Assembly: GCA_021464525.1 (NCBI GenBank)
Contig: JADRCO010000225.1
Span: 1-42,229 of the forward strand
DNA: 42,229 nucleotides
Reading direction: 5' to 3'
Origin: Rhizophagus sp. LPA8_4_AMF
Taxonomy: Eukaryota; Glomeromycota; Glomeromycetes; Glomerales; Glomeraceae
The notes under the pieces were generated by a model. That model was given only the letters and a program-made list of their open reading frames with translations. It was not told the origin of the DNA and did not search any database. Positions within the stretch are counted from its first letter, which is position 1. Each line of letters begins with the position of its first letter. The position numbers were made by a program, and so were the translations under genes. Shown one piece after another: positions 11,601-22,315 of this stretch.

Positions 11601-12440
11601 GATTAGTTCATCATCATCAGCCATATTAATTCTTTGTTTATTGATTAACGTGATAAAAAACTTTTCTCTTCTTTTTCTTCTCCTCTTTCTTTTTTCATGT
11701 TTTTAAAAATATATTTAAACATTTTTCACTAGCAGGTATAAAATATTATTTTTAATATTTCATAAGTAATTTCATAACAAACACGCTTTATAGAGATTTC
11801 AGGGCATAATTTCAATATTTGGTCATATTAGACAGGTGAAAAATGCTTAAAGAAAGTTGTTTATAAGGTATAGGGATGCTTGAATATTAATTTGTATTAA
11901 TTTTATAAAGTTATATAATTTTTTTTATAATACTAAGACACGTTTTGTTTTCTACTTCAGTTATATAATTTAAATTTTGAATACTTTGGTCAAGAAAAAC
12001 AAGTGAAATAAACTTAAGTAATGTTGTTCAGTAGATATTGAAATTCATGTATATTGATTTTTATGGAACTAGCTTAAATATTTATGAAGGTATAATTTTT
12101 TTTGTAATAATACTAAGACACGTTCTTTAATAAAAATTTCATAAATTTCATGTAAATATAATATTTAATAAAACGCAAATGAACTTTTATTTAATAAAAT
12201 TGTGCAAAAATATTAAAATTTGTTTATTATTTTATATGATAATATTTAAAAGTATGCAAAATACATGTTTTTTATTCTTTAACATTTTTTAAAAAACAAT
12301 TTTTTTTTCAAGATAAATATTACACGAGAAAAATGCGAAGTCAAATTTACTGTCAAACAAATTGACATTTACTGTTGTACTCTAAAACAATATATTTGGC
12401 ATAACCTTCAGAAATGCGTAGAAATCTTAAAATTAGCTAT
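11601..12440. repeat. Non-coding stretch with a dispersed direct repeat
   Basis: There is no gene. A near-identical segment of about 30 bp, containing taatactaagacacgtt, occurs at about 11917-11946 and again at about 12095-12125. The surrounding sequence is AT-rich without coding character on either strand. Confidence 0.45.
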
Positions 12441-12450
12441 TAGAAAAACC

Positions 12451-12460
12451 TATATAAAAA
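12451..12460 (+). promoter_or_regulatory. Strong TATA box of an orphan transcription unit
   Basis: TATATAAAAA followed by GGC forms a near-ideal TATA element. About 110 bp downstream lies a textbook intron on the same strand, so this is probably a real or recently active promoter. No ATG lies between the expected transcription start (about 12480-12490) and the intron. Confidence 0.45.
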
Positions 12461-12572
12461 GGCAGTGATTTTACCTTGGTTAAAATAGAATTCAAGTTGT
12501 AAAAATTTGAATTTTTAGTTTAGTTATTCAATTAATAAAATATATTTGATTATTTATCTCTTTTGGGAAAAG

Positions 12573-12615
12573 GTATGTTTATTGTTGTTTTAAAGTGTTA
12601 CTAACGTTGCTTTAG
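12573..12615 (+). other. Short canonical intron (GTATGT / TACTAAC / TTTAG)
   Basis: All three splice signals match the fungal ideal: donor GTATGT at 12573, branch point TACTAAC at 12599-12605 and acceptor TTTAG ending at 12615, with the branch about 10 nt from the acceptor. The 43-nt length is the shortest in the window but close to a 46-nt intron in VPS15. The exon after it opens with a 12-codon ATG frame (MLAEAIKRWIKN) and, in another frame, about 50 codons open up to about 12760 with no upstream ATG. The transcript may be non-coding or the head of a decayed gene. Confidence 0.5.
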
Positions 12616-12971
12616 AATATGCTGGCAGAAGCTATCAAACGTTGGATAAAAAATTGAGGCATAGTAAAAAGGCGACAATGCCATTTACAAGGGAAATAAT
12701 TGCGTATTCAAATGAAATCAAGAAAGGAATCATTTTTCTTTATTTTACGAGTTATTAAAGACTAAGTAGTGGACTTCTATTAATTTCGCTCTACAGTATG
12801 CATAATCATGCACTGAATTGTTCTTTCATGTGTTTTTTAAGCATATACCTTATGTAAATTCTATCTGGTAAGGAATGTTAAGAACTTAGACCGAATGGTT
12901 AATTTGACAAAATTATCTAGTATTTCTATATTGTAATCAAACTGCTGACCTATACTTTATTTTTTCCTTTA

Positions 12972-14433
12972 CTACTTACTATCTACCTTATCCAACTCAA
13001 AATCAAATTGTTTTTTCTGTCTATTATAATACATCTTTAATTTGTCTTTCCAAAATTTATGGTCTTCAATGATTCCTTTCCTTAACATATCCAAATCTTC
13101 TAAACTTTTTGCTTCTTTAAAGATACATCTAATGGTATTTGTATTCAAAAAGTTTAGTTTCAGTCATCTTGATACACATTTAAGAATATCCTAAGAATAA
13201 TATTTTGAGTTATCTTTTGACATCCAATTTACTACTGAAGTAACTTTATACTTCTTTTAATTAGTTGTTCCTAAGATAATTTTTTTTCTCTGCAAAATGA
13301 GTTCATTTCTTAAATTTTCATCATACTGTAGTTCTGTATCTGGATCATTAGAAATGTATAGTAATAATAATGTTAATTGATCACTTTTCTCTATACTTTT
13401 AACAGTATTATATAAGAAAATTAATTCGTATTTGCAAATATGTTTTGATTTTAAGACATTTTTCAATACTTTATTATGATCAAAATGAGCAATGGAATTA
13501 TGCATCGACCATTTATTCAATTGCATTTCATCATCTACAAAAAGGTTGCCCATCCATTGAGCATAATCTTTGCCAATTTTTCATTCAATCCAGTAATGTT
13601 TAGTATTTCGCTTTTTATATTTTTTCTTTTGCTATTCACTAATTTTTAAATTAAGAACTTCAAGTTCAGTTTTAGTAATGTAATAATCTACAGCTGGATT
13701 TTCTGCCTTCTGCTTTTTCTCGTACTAGGTGGACAAATATCTGGTAAAAGATCTTTCTTTTTTCTATATTTAACTTCAACCTGACTAATCCATTTAAGAT
13801 TTTGTCGCTAACTTGTTACTAACTTCCTCTTCTTTTGATAAAAAGAAGATGATGTAAACAATTTAATTGGCAGTTTTAGTGTTTCAATTGTAAGCGGTTT
13901 ACATTTCACATATACTGTATGGTTGTTTAACATTACTACCACACATACTGTCTTACAATATTTACAATGAATATAAAAACTAAAATACCATATAGAATAT
14001 TTATAATTAAAACAAATATAAGCTTTAGTTTCTTGATTATTATTACTCATCTTCTTTGGTCAATCATTGATCAACATAAATTTATCTAACAATAAAGTAT
14101 GAATATGACCAAAGTAACGATCTCTAATATATTTCTTTAAAGATAACGTACAAAAGATATTAGTCAAATATTTTGAAATTTTATATTTGACGTTAGCTAT
14201 ATGTCATTATATCTATCAGAAAAGACTGTATATACAGAGTTATATTTCTCTTGAAAACTCTTGTTGTTTGTAATAATGAGTAACTTGTTATTGTTCTTCT
14301 CTAGCGAACCTATATCCAAAAGAACATGACTGTTTCCTTGATATTGTGAATACAAAACATTAGCACCAGTGTATGATAATTTTTCTTGTTGTTGAAAGTA
14401 AGTGTACTGTATTTCTAGTTGACTCTTCTCCAT
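12972..14433 (-). pseudogene. Degraded gene of about 480 codons, family not recognised
   Basis: The minus strand reads as a chain of coding-like segments from ATG 14433 to a stop at 12972. These are 14197-14433 (GANVLYSQYQGNSHVLLDIG), about 14100-14180 (KYIRDRYFGHIHTLLLDKF), 13808-14050 (ETKAYICFNYKYSIWYFSFY, then CKYC), 13257-13560 (DDEMQLNKWSMHNSIAHFDH, YISNDPDTELQYDENLRNEL) and 12975-13160 (TIRCIFKEAKSLEDLDMLRK, KDKLKMYYNRQKKQFDFELD). The order and even spacing argue for one original protein, possibly with a small CxxC zinc site and a helical C-terminus. It is interrupted in several places. It could be a lineage-specific host gene or an unrecorded mobile-element protein; I see no domain that decides. 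Confidence 0.5.
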
Positions 14434-15668
14434 TGTAACAAGTTCTAACGAAACTAAAATAAAGAGTGAATATATAACTCGTCTAATACTGAATTGTTTT
14501 CCTTCGTTCTTTTTAGTAAAAATATGTTTTTAACAAAAATAATAATTTTTTACTAGTTAAAATATTGTTCAAACTATTATGTAGTTGTTAAACTGTCATG
14601 GTTTTCTTTATTTCTTTTTCATGGAAAATTACATAGAGATCTATAAAGGAGAATTTTTTTTTTGTCTCAAATGTTTTATATAATAAATATCTCTTTTATA
14701 ATCAATTTATTAGTTATAAGTATAATCACACCAATTTTTAGTCCTGATAATATAATAAACATAAGTAAAATACCCCTTATACAATCACATGTAATAGTAT
14801 AATTTAGGCCAAATTTATAGTATTGGCTGAAATTACAATTTTGTATAACAAAAATTTCCTTTTTTTGAAAATTTTTTTAATGGCTTTTAAATAAATTAAA
14901 TACTTTAATACTTCATAAAATTATAATAGAATTATATTATGGAATCAAGACAAGTGATTTACTTAACAATATAATGCTTTAGAAAATTATATGGATAATA
15001 TTGATTATATAAGTTAATTATAAGTATACCCCCTAGTCATACCATTTGTTGGTCCTAAAGGATGTGACTATAGAGAGGGTTAACTGTAATTGTATATCCT
15101 TGCTAATCCTTTAATCTGTCATTATTATAAAAATAAAATAAAAAATTATATATATATCCTTTTAAACTACTTATAGTAGGTGTATTTTAGCCTGCTCTGC
15201 AAGTTTACTTAGACTATCAAATGAAGTTTTGAATACCATTTTTGATTTATTTGACTTTTTTCATTTTTTTTAAACCATTTTTGGATATAATTAGTAAAAT
15301 TCATTCAACCCACTTTTACTCCTTAAGTAAACTTGAAGAGTAGTATATTGGCAGATTTGCATAATTACATGTCAGCCAAATATAGTAAATTAATTAAAGA
15401 ACTGGGTTTTTCCATTTCTATAATAAATTTATTATAATTAAATGAGAACCCTAAACATTTCTTATCTATACTAATTGTTTTTATTAGATAACATTTTATA
15501 TTATAAGTACAATTTGTGATATTTAAATATATTAAACAATAAAAAATGATGAAATTTTATTTTTCTAATAACTATTTTAATAATATTATAATAATTATTA
15601 TATTGAACTAAAATTGATATAGTGTTTTTAATAAATATAAAAAAAATATATTATAAAATAAATAATCC
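14434..15668. other. AT-rich intergenic stretch, no gene
   Basis: No frame with coding character is visible. A short hairpin can be drawn at about 15031-15070 (tagtcatacc / ggatgtgacta). Long A/T runs at 15570-15660 precede the 3' end of the WD40 gene. Confidence 0.5.
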
Positions 15669-17924
15669 TTAACCTTTCTTTTTTCCTTTTGCATTAGGAG
15701 CCCATATTTTTATAATACAATCAGCAGAACAACTAGCCAATATTGGTTCAGATGGATGAAAATCAACTGCATACACAAAATCTGTATGTCCTTCTAATCT
15801 TTGAATAAGTTCTCCAGTTTCCTAAATAAAATAAACAAAGATTTGTAATTTTAAAAGGTTTTTACTTCAAATCACCGGAGGTTATCATCACCGTTGGCTA
15901 GAATTATCAAGTTTTACCAGCACGGTATTTTTTTAATGCTGGTCGATCATCATAATTTCAGTCACCGGTGATCATCACCGCCGGTTATAGTTATAAAAAT
16001 TCTTTTTAAAATGTTATTTTTAAAAGAAAACTTTTAATAGTTTAAATTACCTCTGGTCCACCAACATTATACAAATATGCATATGGATCTGCACTTCCTG
16101 TAGCCAATAATAAACTTGCCTCCAGTGGCTTATCTTTCTCATACCTATTCAGAAAACATTTAAATATATTCATTTTTTATATATTTAATAATTAAATTAG
16201 GTAACTTACATAACATAGTCAGCAGAATCTATCTGCGAATTATCATAAATATCATAGGTTAACCTTTGTGTTGAATATTGATCTAATATCAAGGATTAAG
16301 AAAAATAAATATAACATTAATAATTATAAATTGATAACAAAGTTTTTAAATTCTTACAGTCTTTTCCAAAGAAATAAGAAGATCTTATAGGCCATCCTTT
16401 ATTCTTATAACCTTTTAGTACATGAATTAATTTGAGTTGAGTTTTTGGTGGCTCAATTCCACGATCATAAATTCTAATAACTAAAATATTAATTTTTTAT
16501 ATTAGGATAATATTCATTAACTAAACAAGTTTAATTATTATTAATATACCATTGTCATAACTATTAACTGCCATATATCTAGGTTCCTCATCATTACCTA
16601 ATATATTATAAAATAATAACTTGATTAGAAAGAATCTAATGTAATTATGCCACAAAAAAAAAAAAAAATCTTACAATTCTTACCATGGCCTCTCTTCGAA
16701 ACTGCAACACATGAGATTGGTTTCTTTGTTGATTCATTTAGAAAAGACTGTAATGCACTCCCTGTATGTAAAAAAATTTAAACATTGTTGTATAAAATTA
16801 ATAAAAAAATTAATTTACGTACCAGCTCTGATATCCCAAGTTTTTAAATACCCGTTTGAATCTCCAGTAATAATATTTTGTCCATCTCGACAAATATAAA
16901 GCGAGTTTATCATTCCGTCATTCTTAAATTTAAGTGCATTGTCAGATTTACGTATATCCATTATTGTTAATATTTTCCTTGAAGTCCCACTAGCAAACAC
17001 ATTATTATCTATATCATAAAATTTTAAACAAAATATCTAGAGAATAATTAAAGCTTCAAGTGTAACAAAAAATGATTTAGAGAAATTACCTGCAGGGTTG
17101 AACATGATACATTGAACAAATCCTTCACATTCAAATGAATGGATATATCTACTTGTTTCTATTTCCCATAATTTACATGTTTGATCATAAGATCCTGATA
17201 ATATTGATGTTGAATCATTAGACCAACAAACATCTGATACATTTAAGTTATGGCCTTTAAAACATGCTTGCTTTTTTAAAAGAAAAAAATTTTCAATTTG
17301 TTAATTTGATTCAAAAATGATTTTTTTAATAAGATTATACCTCCTTTTGTAATAATATTGTATCCCATAATCGAACAGTTTTATCAAATGATCCAGACGC
17401 GATCATTTTTCCACATGGTGAAAATTGTATCGCATAAACTGCCCCTCCATGTCCCTTAGTAAATAAATAAATAAATTGAATGTTTTTCGAACTTGTAAAT
17501 TGAAAAAAAATAGAATGTTATTCAAACCTTAAATTCAAATTTTGGATGAAAAGTCCTCCCTTCACGATGTATTTCATGCGCATTATTACCTGCATCATTG
17601 TATATTACATGTCATTCTACAGCAAATTCTTTACCTAGAAACAACATTAATCAGAAAAGAAAATATATATTATGATTACCTACCAGAAGTCGAATTCTCC
17701 AAATTAATTTCGCCACAGTTATCTTGTGAAACATCCCCACTATCGATAACAAAAGGACCAATCACTCTCTGATTTGATGATGAAGAAAATTTCACAGACA
17801 GATCATATATAGATTTTTTTAATAACATAATTTCTTTTTCTAATGTATCAACTTTATGTTTCAATGCTTTGTTCTCTTTAACTAATTTATCCGTATTATC
17901 GAGATTTGAAGATAGAGCGGCCAT
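15669..17924 (-). CDS. WD40-repeat protein with N-terminal coiled coil
   Basis: Eleven exons on the minus strand give about 450 residues: 17684-17924, 17528-17589, 17341-17454, 17090-17270, 16823-17008, 16684-16761, 16550-16597, 16358-16480, 16210-16282, 16051-16144 and 15669-15821. All junctions are GT..AG and close in frame. Residues about 8-45 are a coiled coil ([19 protein letters not shown]). From about residue 100 on come WD40 blades: [20 protein letters not shown] with [22 protein letters not shown] with [27 protein letters not shown], and the last [20 protein letters not shown] with CIIKIW. The tail is basic (KGKKKG). It is a scaffold-type protein of unknown partners; I could not assign an ortholog. 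Exon 2 is odd: a longer version (17528-17634) would add a segment resembling the Tup1-type 'EW.V.YN' motif but contains an in-frame TGA at 17611-17613. The gene shares a 205-bp divergent promoter with ADE2. Confidence 0.85.
15874..15985. mobile_element. Foldback/MITE-like inverted repeat in last intron of WD40 gene
   Basis: Two 48-bp arms, 15874-15921 and 15938-15985, are inverted copies of each other (36 of 48 positions agree) around a 16-bp loop. They begin accgg and end accagc. The arms are clearly more GC-rich than the surrounding intron, which marks the block as foreign. No target duplication is obvious. Transcribed in either direction it would form a long hairpin. No coding potential. 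Confidence 0.65.
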
Positions 17925-18129
17925 AATTATTATTTTGTGATATATTCATCAAAAGAAAATAATCAATATTTATTTGACAAATAGGTATAATTTAAAAATT
18001 TAAATTCCGGAGGGAGTCTTGTAGATAATCAAAATTGATTGTCAGATTATGTAGATTATCGATAATGTACATCAGGTAAACTATGTTTTTAATTGATCAT
18101 AGATACTTTATAAAATATATTAAAAAAAT
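17925..18129. promoter_or_regulatory. Shared divergent promoter, WD40 gene / ADE2
   Basis: The 205 bp between the start codons of the minus-strand WD40 gene and plus-strand ADE2 must hold both promoters. A repeated gattat/tagat cluster (gtagataatc, gtagattatcgataat, about 18020-18067) is the only patterned sequence. I see no clear TATA box on either side. Confidence 0.5.
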
Positions 18130-19946
18130 ATGAATTCCAAGAAGATAGGAGTATTAGGAGGCGGACAATTAGGTCGTATGTTAGTAGAAGCAGCATCTCG
18201 TCTGAATATATCTGTAACAATTCTTGATAGTCCAGTCAACTCTCCAGCAAAACAGATTCAAGCAACGTCAACTCATATTCATGGTGATTTCAAAGATCCT
18301 TTAAAAATTCAAGAACTTGCGCAGAATGTTGATGTACTGACAATAGAAATCGAACATGTTGATGTCGAAATTTTAGAAAAATTATTTTCCGAAGAAAGCA
18401 TTGAAATACATCCACACCCTTATACAATTCGTATTATTCAAGATAAATTTTTACAAAAAACTCATTTATCACAAAATGAAATACCCGTTGTAGATTTTAT
18501 TGATATTCCTGATAAAGAATCATTAAATATTGCGATAGAAAAATTTAGTTACCCTATAATGTTAAAATCTAAACTTTTAGCTTATGATGGTCGTGGGAAT
18601 TATGTAATAAAGTCTGAAGATGAAATTACAGACGCATTGAAGACTTTAGGAAATTTTAAAATTCCATTGTATGTTGAAAGATGTACACCGTTTGTTAAAG
18701 AGTTGGCTGTCATGGTAATTAGAAGTGTTGATGGTGTAATCAAGAGTTATCCTGTAGTAGAAACAGTTCATAAAGAAAATATATGTCATTTAGTTATCGT
18801 TCCGGCTCAAGTTGATGGTGTTATCTTAAGACGCGCTAAAGAAATTGCCGAAAAAGCTATTCAAACTTTAAAGGGTGCTGGAATATTCGGGGTAGAAATG
18901 TTTTTGATGAAAAATGGTAAGTAAAATGGTAAGTAAATTTTTTAAAATTTTTTGTTATTTAGGTATTTAATTTTATTTCACGTATATAGGTCAAATATAT
19001 ATTAATGAAATTGCACCGCGGCCGCATAATTCTGGACATTATACTATTGAAGCGTGTGAAACTTCACAATATGAAAATCACATTCGCAGTATATTAAATA
19101 TGCCAATAGGAAGCACATCTCTTAAAGTTCCAGCAGCGGCAATGATTAATGTTCTTGGGAAATCGGAAGATATACAAGAAACTTTAGGTCCATGTGTAGA
19201 AGCTTTGACAACACCAGGAGCAACTATTCATTTATATGGAAAGAAAGAATGTAGAAAAGGAAGAAAAATGGGGCATATAACAGTAGTTGCAGATTCTATT
19301 TCACAACTATATAAAAGAATTAATCCAATTCTTAATATTGATGATGAAAATAATACTTCAACAACATCGTCAAAAAATATTCAGCCATTAGTTGGAATTA
19401 TTATGGGGAGTGATTCAGATTTGCCTACAATGAAGGCATGCGCAGAAGTATTGAAATCATTTGATGTGCCATTTGAATTATCCATAGTGTCAGCTCATAG
19501 AACCCCAATGAGAATGGTAGAATATGCGAAAACTGCGCATGTTAGAGGATTAAAAGTTATAATTGCAGGTGCTGGCGGTGCTGCCCATTTACCTGGCATG
19601 GTTGCTGCTTTAACTCCTTTGCTTGTTATAGGTGTACCTGTTAAAGGTAAAATTTTGGATGGTGTGGATTCTCTTTATAGCATTGTTCAAATGCCCGTAA
19701 GTTGAAGCTATGATATTATTTTCTTAATGCTCTTTATATTAACAATATGATTTATTACAGCGTGGAGTTCCTGTAGCAACAGTGGCAATTAACAACTCAA
19801 CAAATGCAGGATTATTAGCAGTTCGTCATTTAGGCGCTTTTATACCTAGTTATTTACAAAAGATACAAGAATTTACGGAAAGACAAGAAAGTGAAGTTTT
19901 AGCCAAAGTTGATAAATTAAATCAAGTTGGTTGGGAAAATTATTAA
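18130..19946 (+). CDS. ADE2: Phosphoribosylaminoimidazole carboxylase (PurK-PurE fusion)
   Basis: Converts aminoimidazole ribonucleotide to its carboxylated form in purine synthesis; cytosolic. Three exons (18130-18916, 18990-19696, 19761-19946) encode 559 residues, close to the 571 of yeast Ade2. The N-terminal two thirds is the PurK/ATP-grasp half: Rossmann start [16 protein letters not shown], then [32 protein letters not shown] and [13 protein letters not shown]. After a short N/T/S linker the PurE half starts near residue 398 with [13 protein letters not shown] (GSDSD at 402-406) and SAHRTP (430-435), then [12 protein letters not shown] and the C-terminal [15 protein letters not shown]. 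All key motifs are intact. The first donor is tandemly duplicated (aaaatggtaagt twice); only the first copy avoids an immediate stop. Start codon is the first ATG and aligns with the family start. Confidence 0.96.
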
Positions 19947-20179
19947 TTAAGAAATACCTTGGAATAAAAAAAGTCATAATGATTTTATTTTAAAATTTTG
20001 GATTAAATTTATCATAAAAATTTGAGGTTATCTAGATTATCTAAAATAAATAGGATTAATCAAAGATTATAATAAATGCGTTTACTTGAGGTAAGAATGT
20101 TGAGGTTGGGGTGTTAAGGTGTAAATTATATAGGTAAATTTGCAAATTTAAAATTTAATTATGTACCAGATTTAGTAAT

Positions 20180-22157
20180 TTAACCTTTTTTACAGGACAA
20201 AAATGATGACAATAAATGATTATGTGGGATGTTCAACTTTATATCTGTTAGGAATAAAAATTGAGACCAAAAATTAACATTTGTTTTTAAAAAATAGATA
20301 ATAAATGATAAATCATTTATGAACTTACCGTAAAATGGCTTGTTAAAAGGTTCAACTTTACCAATAATTTTAATAAACTTTTTTGCATCTTCTAGATTAG
20401 AATTTGAAATAAATCCAAAATCTTTTGGATCCCATAAAAATCTCAATTCTTTCAATAAATTATTATTTTTCTTTGCATATTGAACTACAACTTGTAAATA
20501 ATGCCTATTTAACATATATCTTTGAAATAATGAAATTTTCTTTAATTGAGCTTTACATTCTTTTAAAAACATATCCAACATGTTTTTTTCAATTTTAAAA
20601 TCAATTCCCAGATGAAATACAGAATCTGGAATGGATTTTGCAATTTTGTTCCAATAATCTTGTGTATAAATAGTAGATTCCGAATTTTCGATATCTATTT
20701 TTAATAAGAATTGTTCAAGTGGTAAAGGAGTAAGTAAAACTGAAAGTAAATCAGGAATTAAATCAAAATAAAATGTAAAGTATATGGATAAATGTGTAAT
20801 ATTAGGACAAAATTTTACAAGTGTTTTAATGATATCAGGAGTTACATGAGTTAAGGTTAAGGTTTTTAAATTCTTATATGACATTTTGATTATTTGAATA
20901 AAATAATTTGTTATTTCAGGAGTATCAAAAGAAATAACTTCACTTGTATAAAAATTCTTAATACTTAATTCTTTACTTTCCAATTCATCATTCATAGGTA
21001 TAATGTTGGAATCATATTTAGATATTCTTAATAATTCCAATGTAACTAAATTCTTGCATTCACTTAATCCTTTTATCAATTCTTTAAAATTACACATTCC
21101 GTAAAATCTAACATGTTTTAAACTTTTTTGTTGACTTTTACAAATTCTTCTATAAATTTCAGATTCTTCATACATCCAAAATTCATTGATTCCCAATACT
21201 TCTAAATGTTTTTGTTCTTCTATAAATTCCACTAAAGCTTTTCCAATTTTTGGTATTCGACGTTCTTCATGTTCAATATTTGCTTCTAACCATCTTAAAT
21301 TCTTTACAAATTTTTTCATAATTTCAAACATTTCTACGATCTTATCAATAAGTAAATTTTTATCAAAATTTCCTTCCAATTTATAATGAAAATCAAAATT
21401 TACTAATTGTGGCAAGTCATTATTAAGATATATTATATTTTTACTAATAACATAATTTAAAGTAATTATATCATCATATTCAATAATTAAATGTTGTAAT
21501 CCATTATCACCACATTTTCTGAACAACATATTAGAAATTATTTCACTTGCTAAGTTAACAGTAGAATAATTAATAGGTATATCTTTATAAATTTTATTCA
21601 ATTCCACAATTAATGAATCAGAAAAGAAATCATCATTATTATTATTTCGTAAATAAGATATCCAATGTAAAATTGATAATCTAAAATGTTTCAAATCAAA
21701 AACACGAATATAGTCCAGATAATTATATGTTGCTGAGTTTTTAGAAATATTTGATTCATAGCATGTTAAATTGAGTTTTAATTCGGATTTTTCCTGTTCA
21801 GAAAGAAAAGAAAGCAAAGTTCGAATTAAAAGAACGGAATTTTTTGCTTTCAAAGATACACTAAAAGGACAATTCCATAAAAAAATCAATGAAATATGAC
21901 ACCACGTTTGGTTTATTTGAAGGAATTTGCAAAGAGATGAACGACAATATTGAAAGTTTCGCAAGATTTGATAAATAATATCGGCAGGTAGTTGCGGGAT
22001 TTCTGGTGATTCAAAATTCCAAGACGATGCCAAATTTACTGATTGTTCTTCTGACTCGGTCTGAAAATGTTTATTAATTAGCTAAAAATTAATTTTTAAT
22101 CATAATTTATGATGTAAAAAATAAAGATCTTACCAATAAAAGACTCGAGATATCCAT
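20180..22157 (-). CDS. F-box protein of an expanded family
   Basis: Likely a substrate adaptor of an SCF ubiquitin ligase; substrate unknown. Three exons on the minus strand (22134-22157, 20329-22060, 20180-20244) give 606 residues. The tiny first exon encodes MDISSLLL and supplies the only plausible ATG, since the long exon has no early Met. The F-box is at about residues 30-75 (IPQLPADIIYQILRNFQYCR, then the Trp-containing QTWCHISLIFLWNCPF). The rest is helical and leucine-rich with irregular LRR-like spacing (LKTLTLTHVTPDIIKTLVKF), as in Rhizophagus F-box families that I remember. The last intron (20245-20328) is 84 nt, a multiple of three, and has no stop, so an unspliced form would simply add 28 hydrophobic residues. 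The gene is divergent from folliculin. Confidence 0.85.
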
Positions 22158-22315
22158 TATAAAGAAGAAAAGTCTGTGCTAACGTACTATAGTGAAGTCA
22201 GAAGTAAATATGTTTGTCGATTATCATGCGTACATCAGTATGTCTGTAGATCGTGATCGACAAAAAATTTTTTTTCGCGCTTTCCTTTTTATCTTCATAT
22301 GCTTGTTGCTACACG
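22158..22315. promoter_or_regulatory. Shared divergent promoter, F-box gene / folliculin
   Basis: Only 158 bp separate the two start codons. An imperfect palindrome, tgtcgattatca at about 22213 against tgatcgaca at about 22254, spans the middle and could be a factor-binding site. No TATA box is evident. Confidence 0.4.

Noticed and set aside
22253-22315. Upstream extension of the folliculin frame
   Set aside because: It begins at a GTG, not an ATG, and the family start MNAIV at 22316 is clear.
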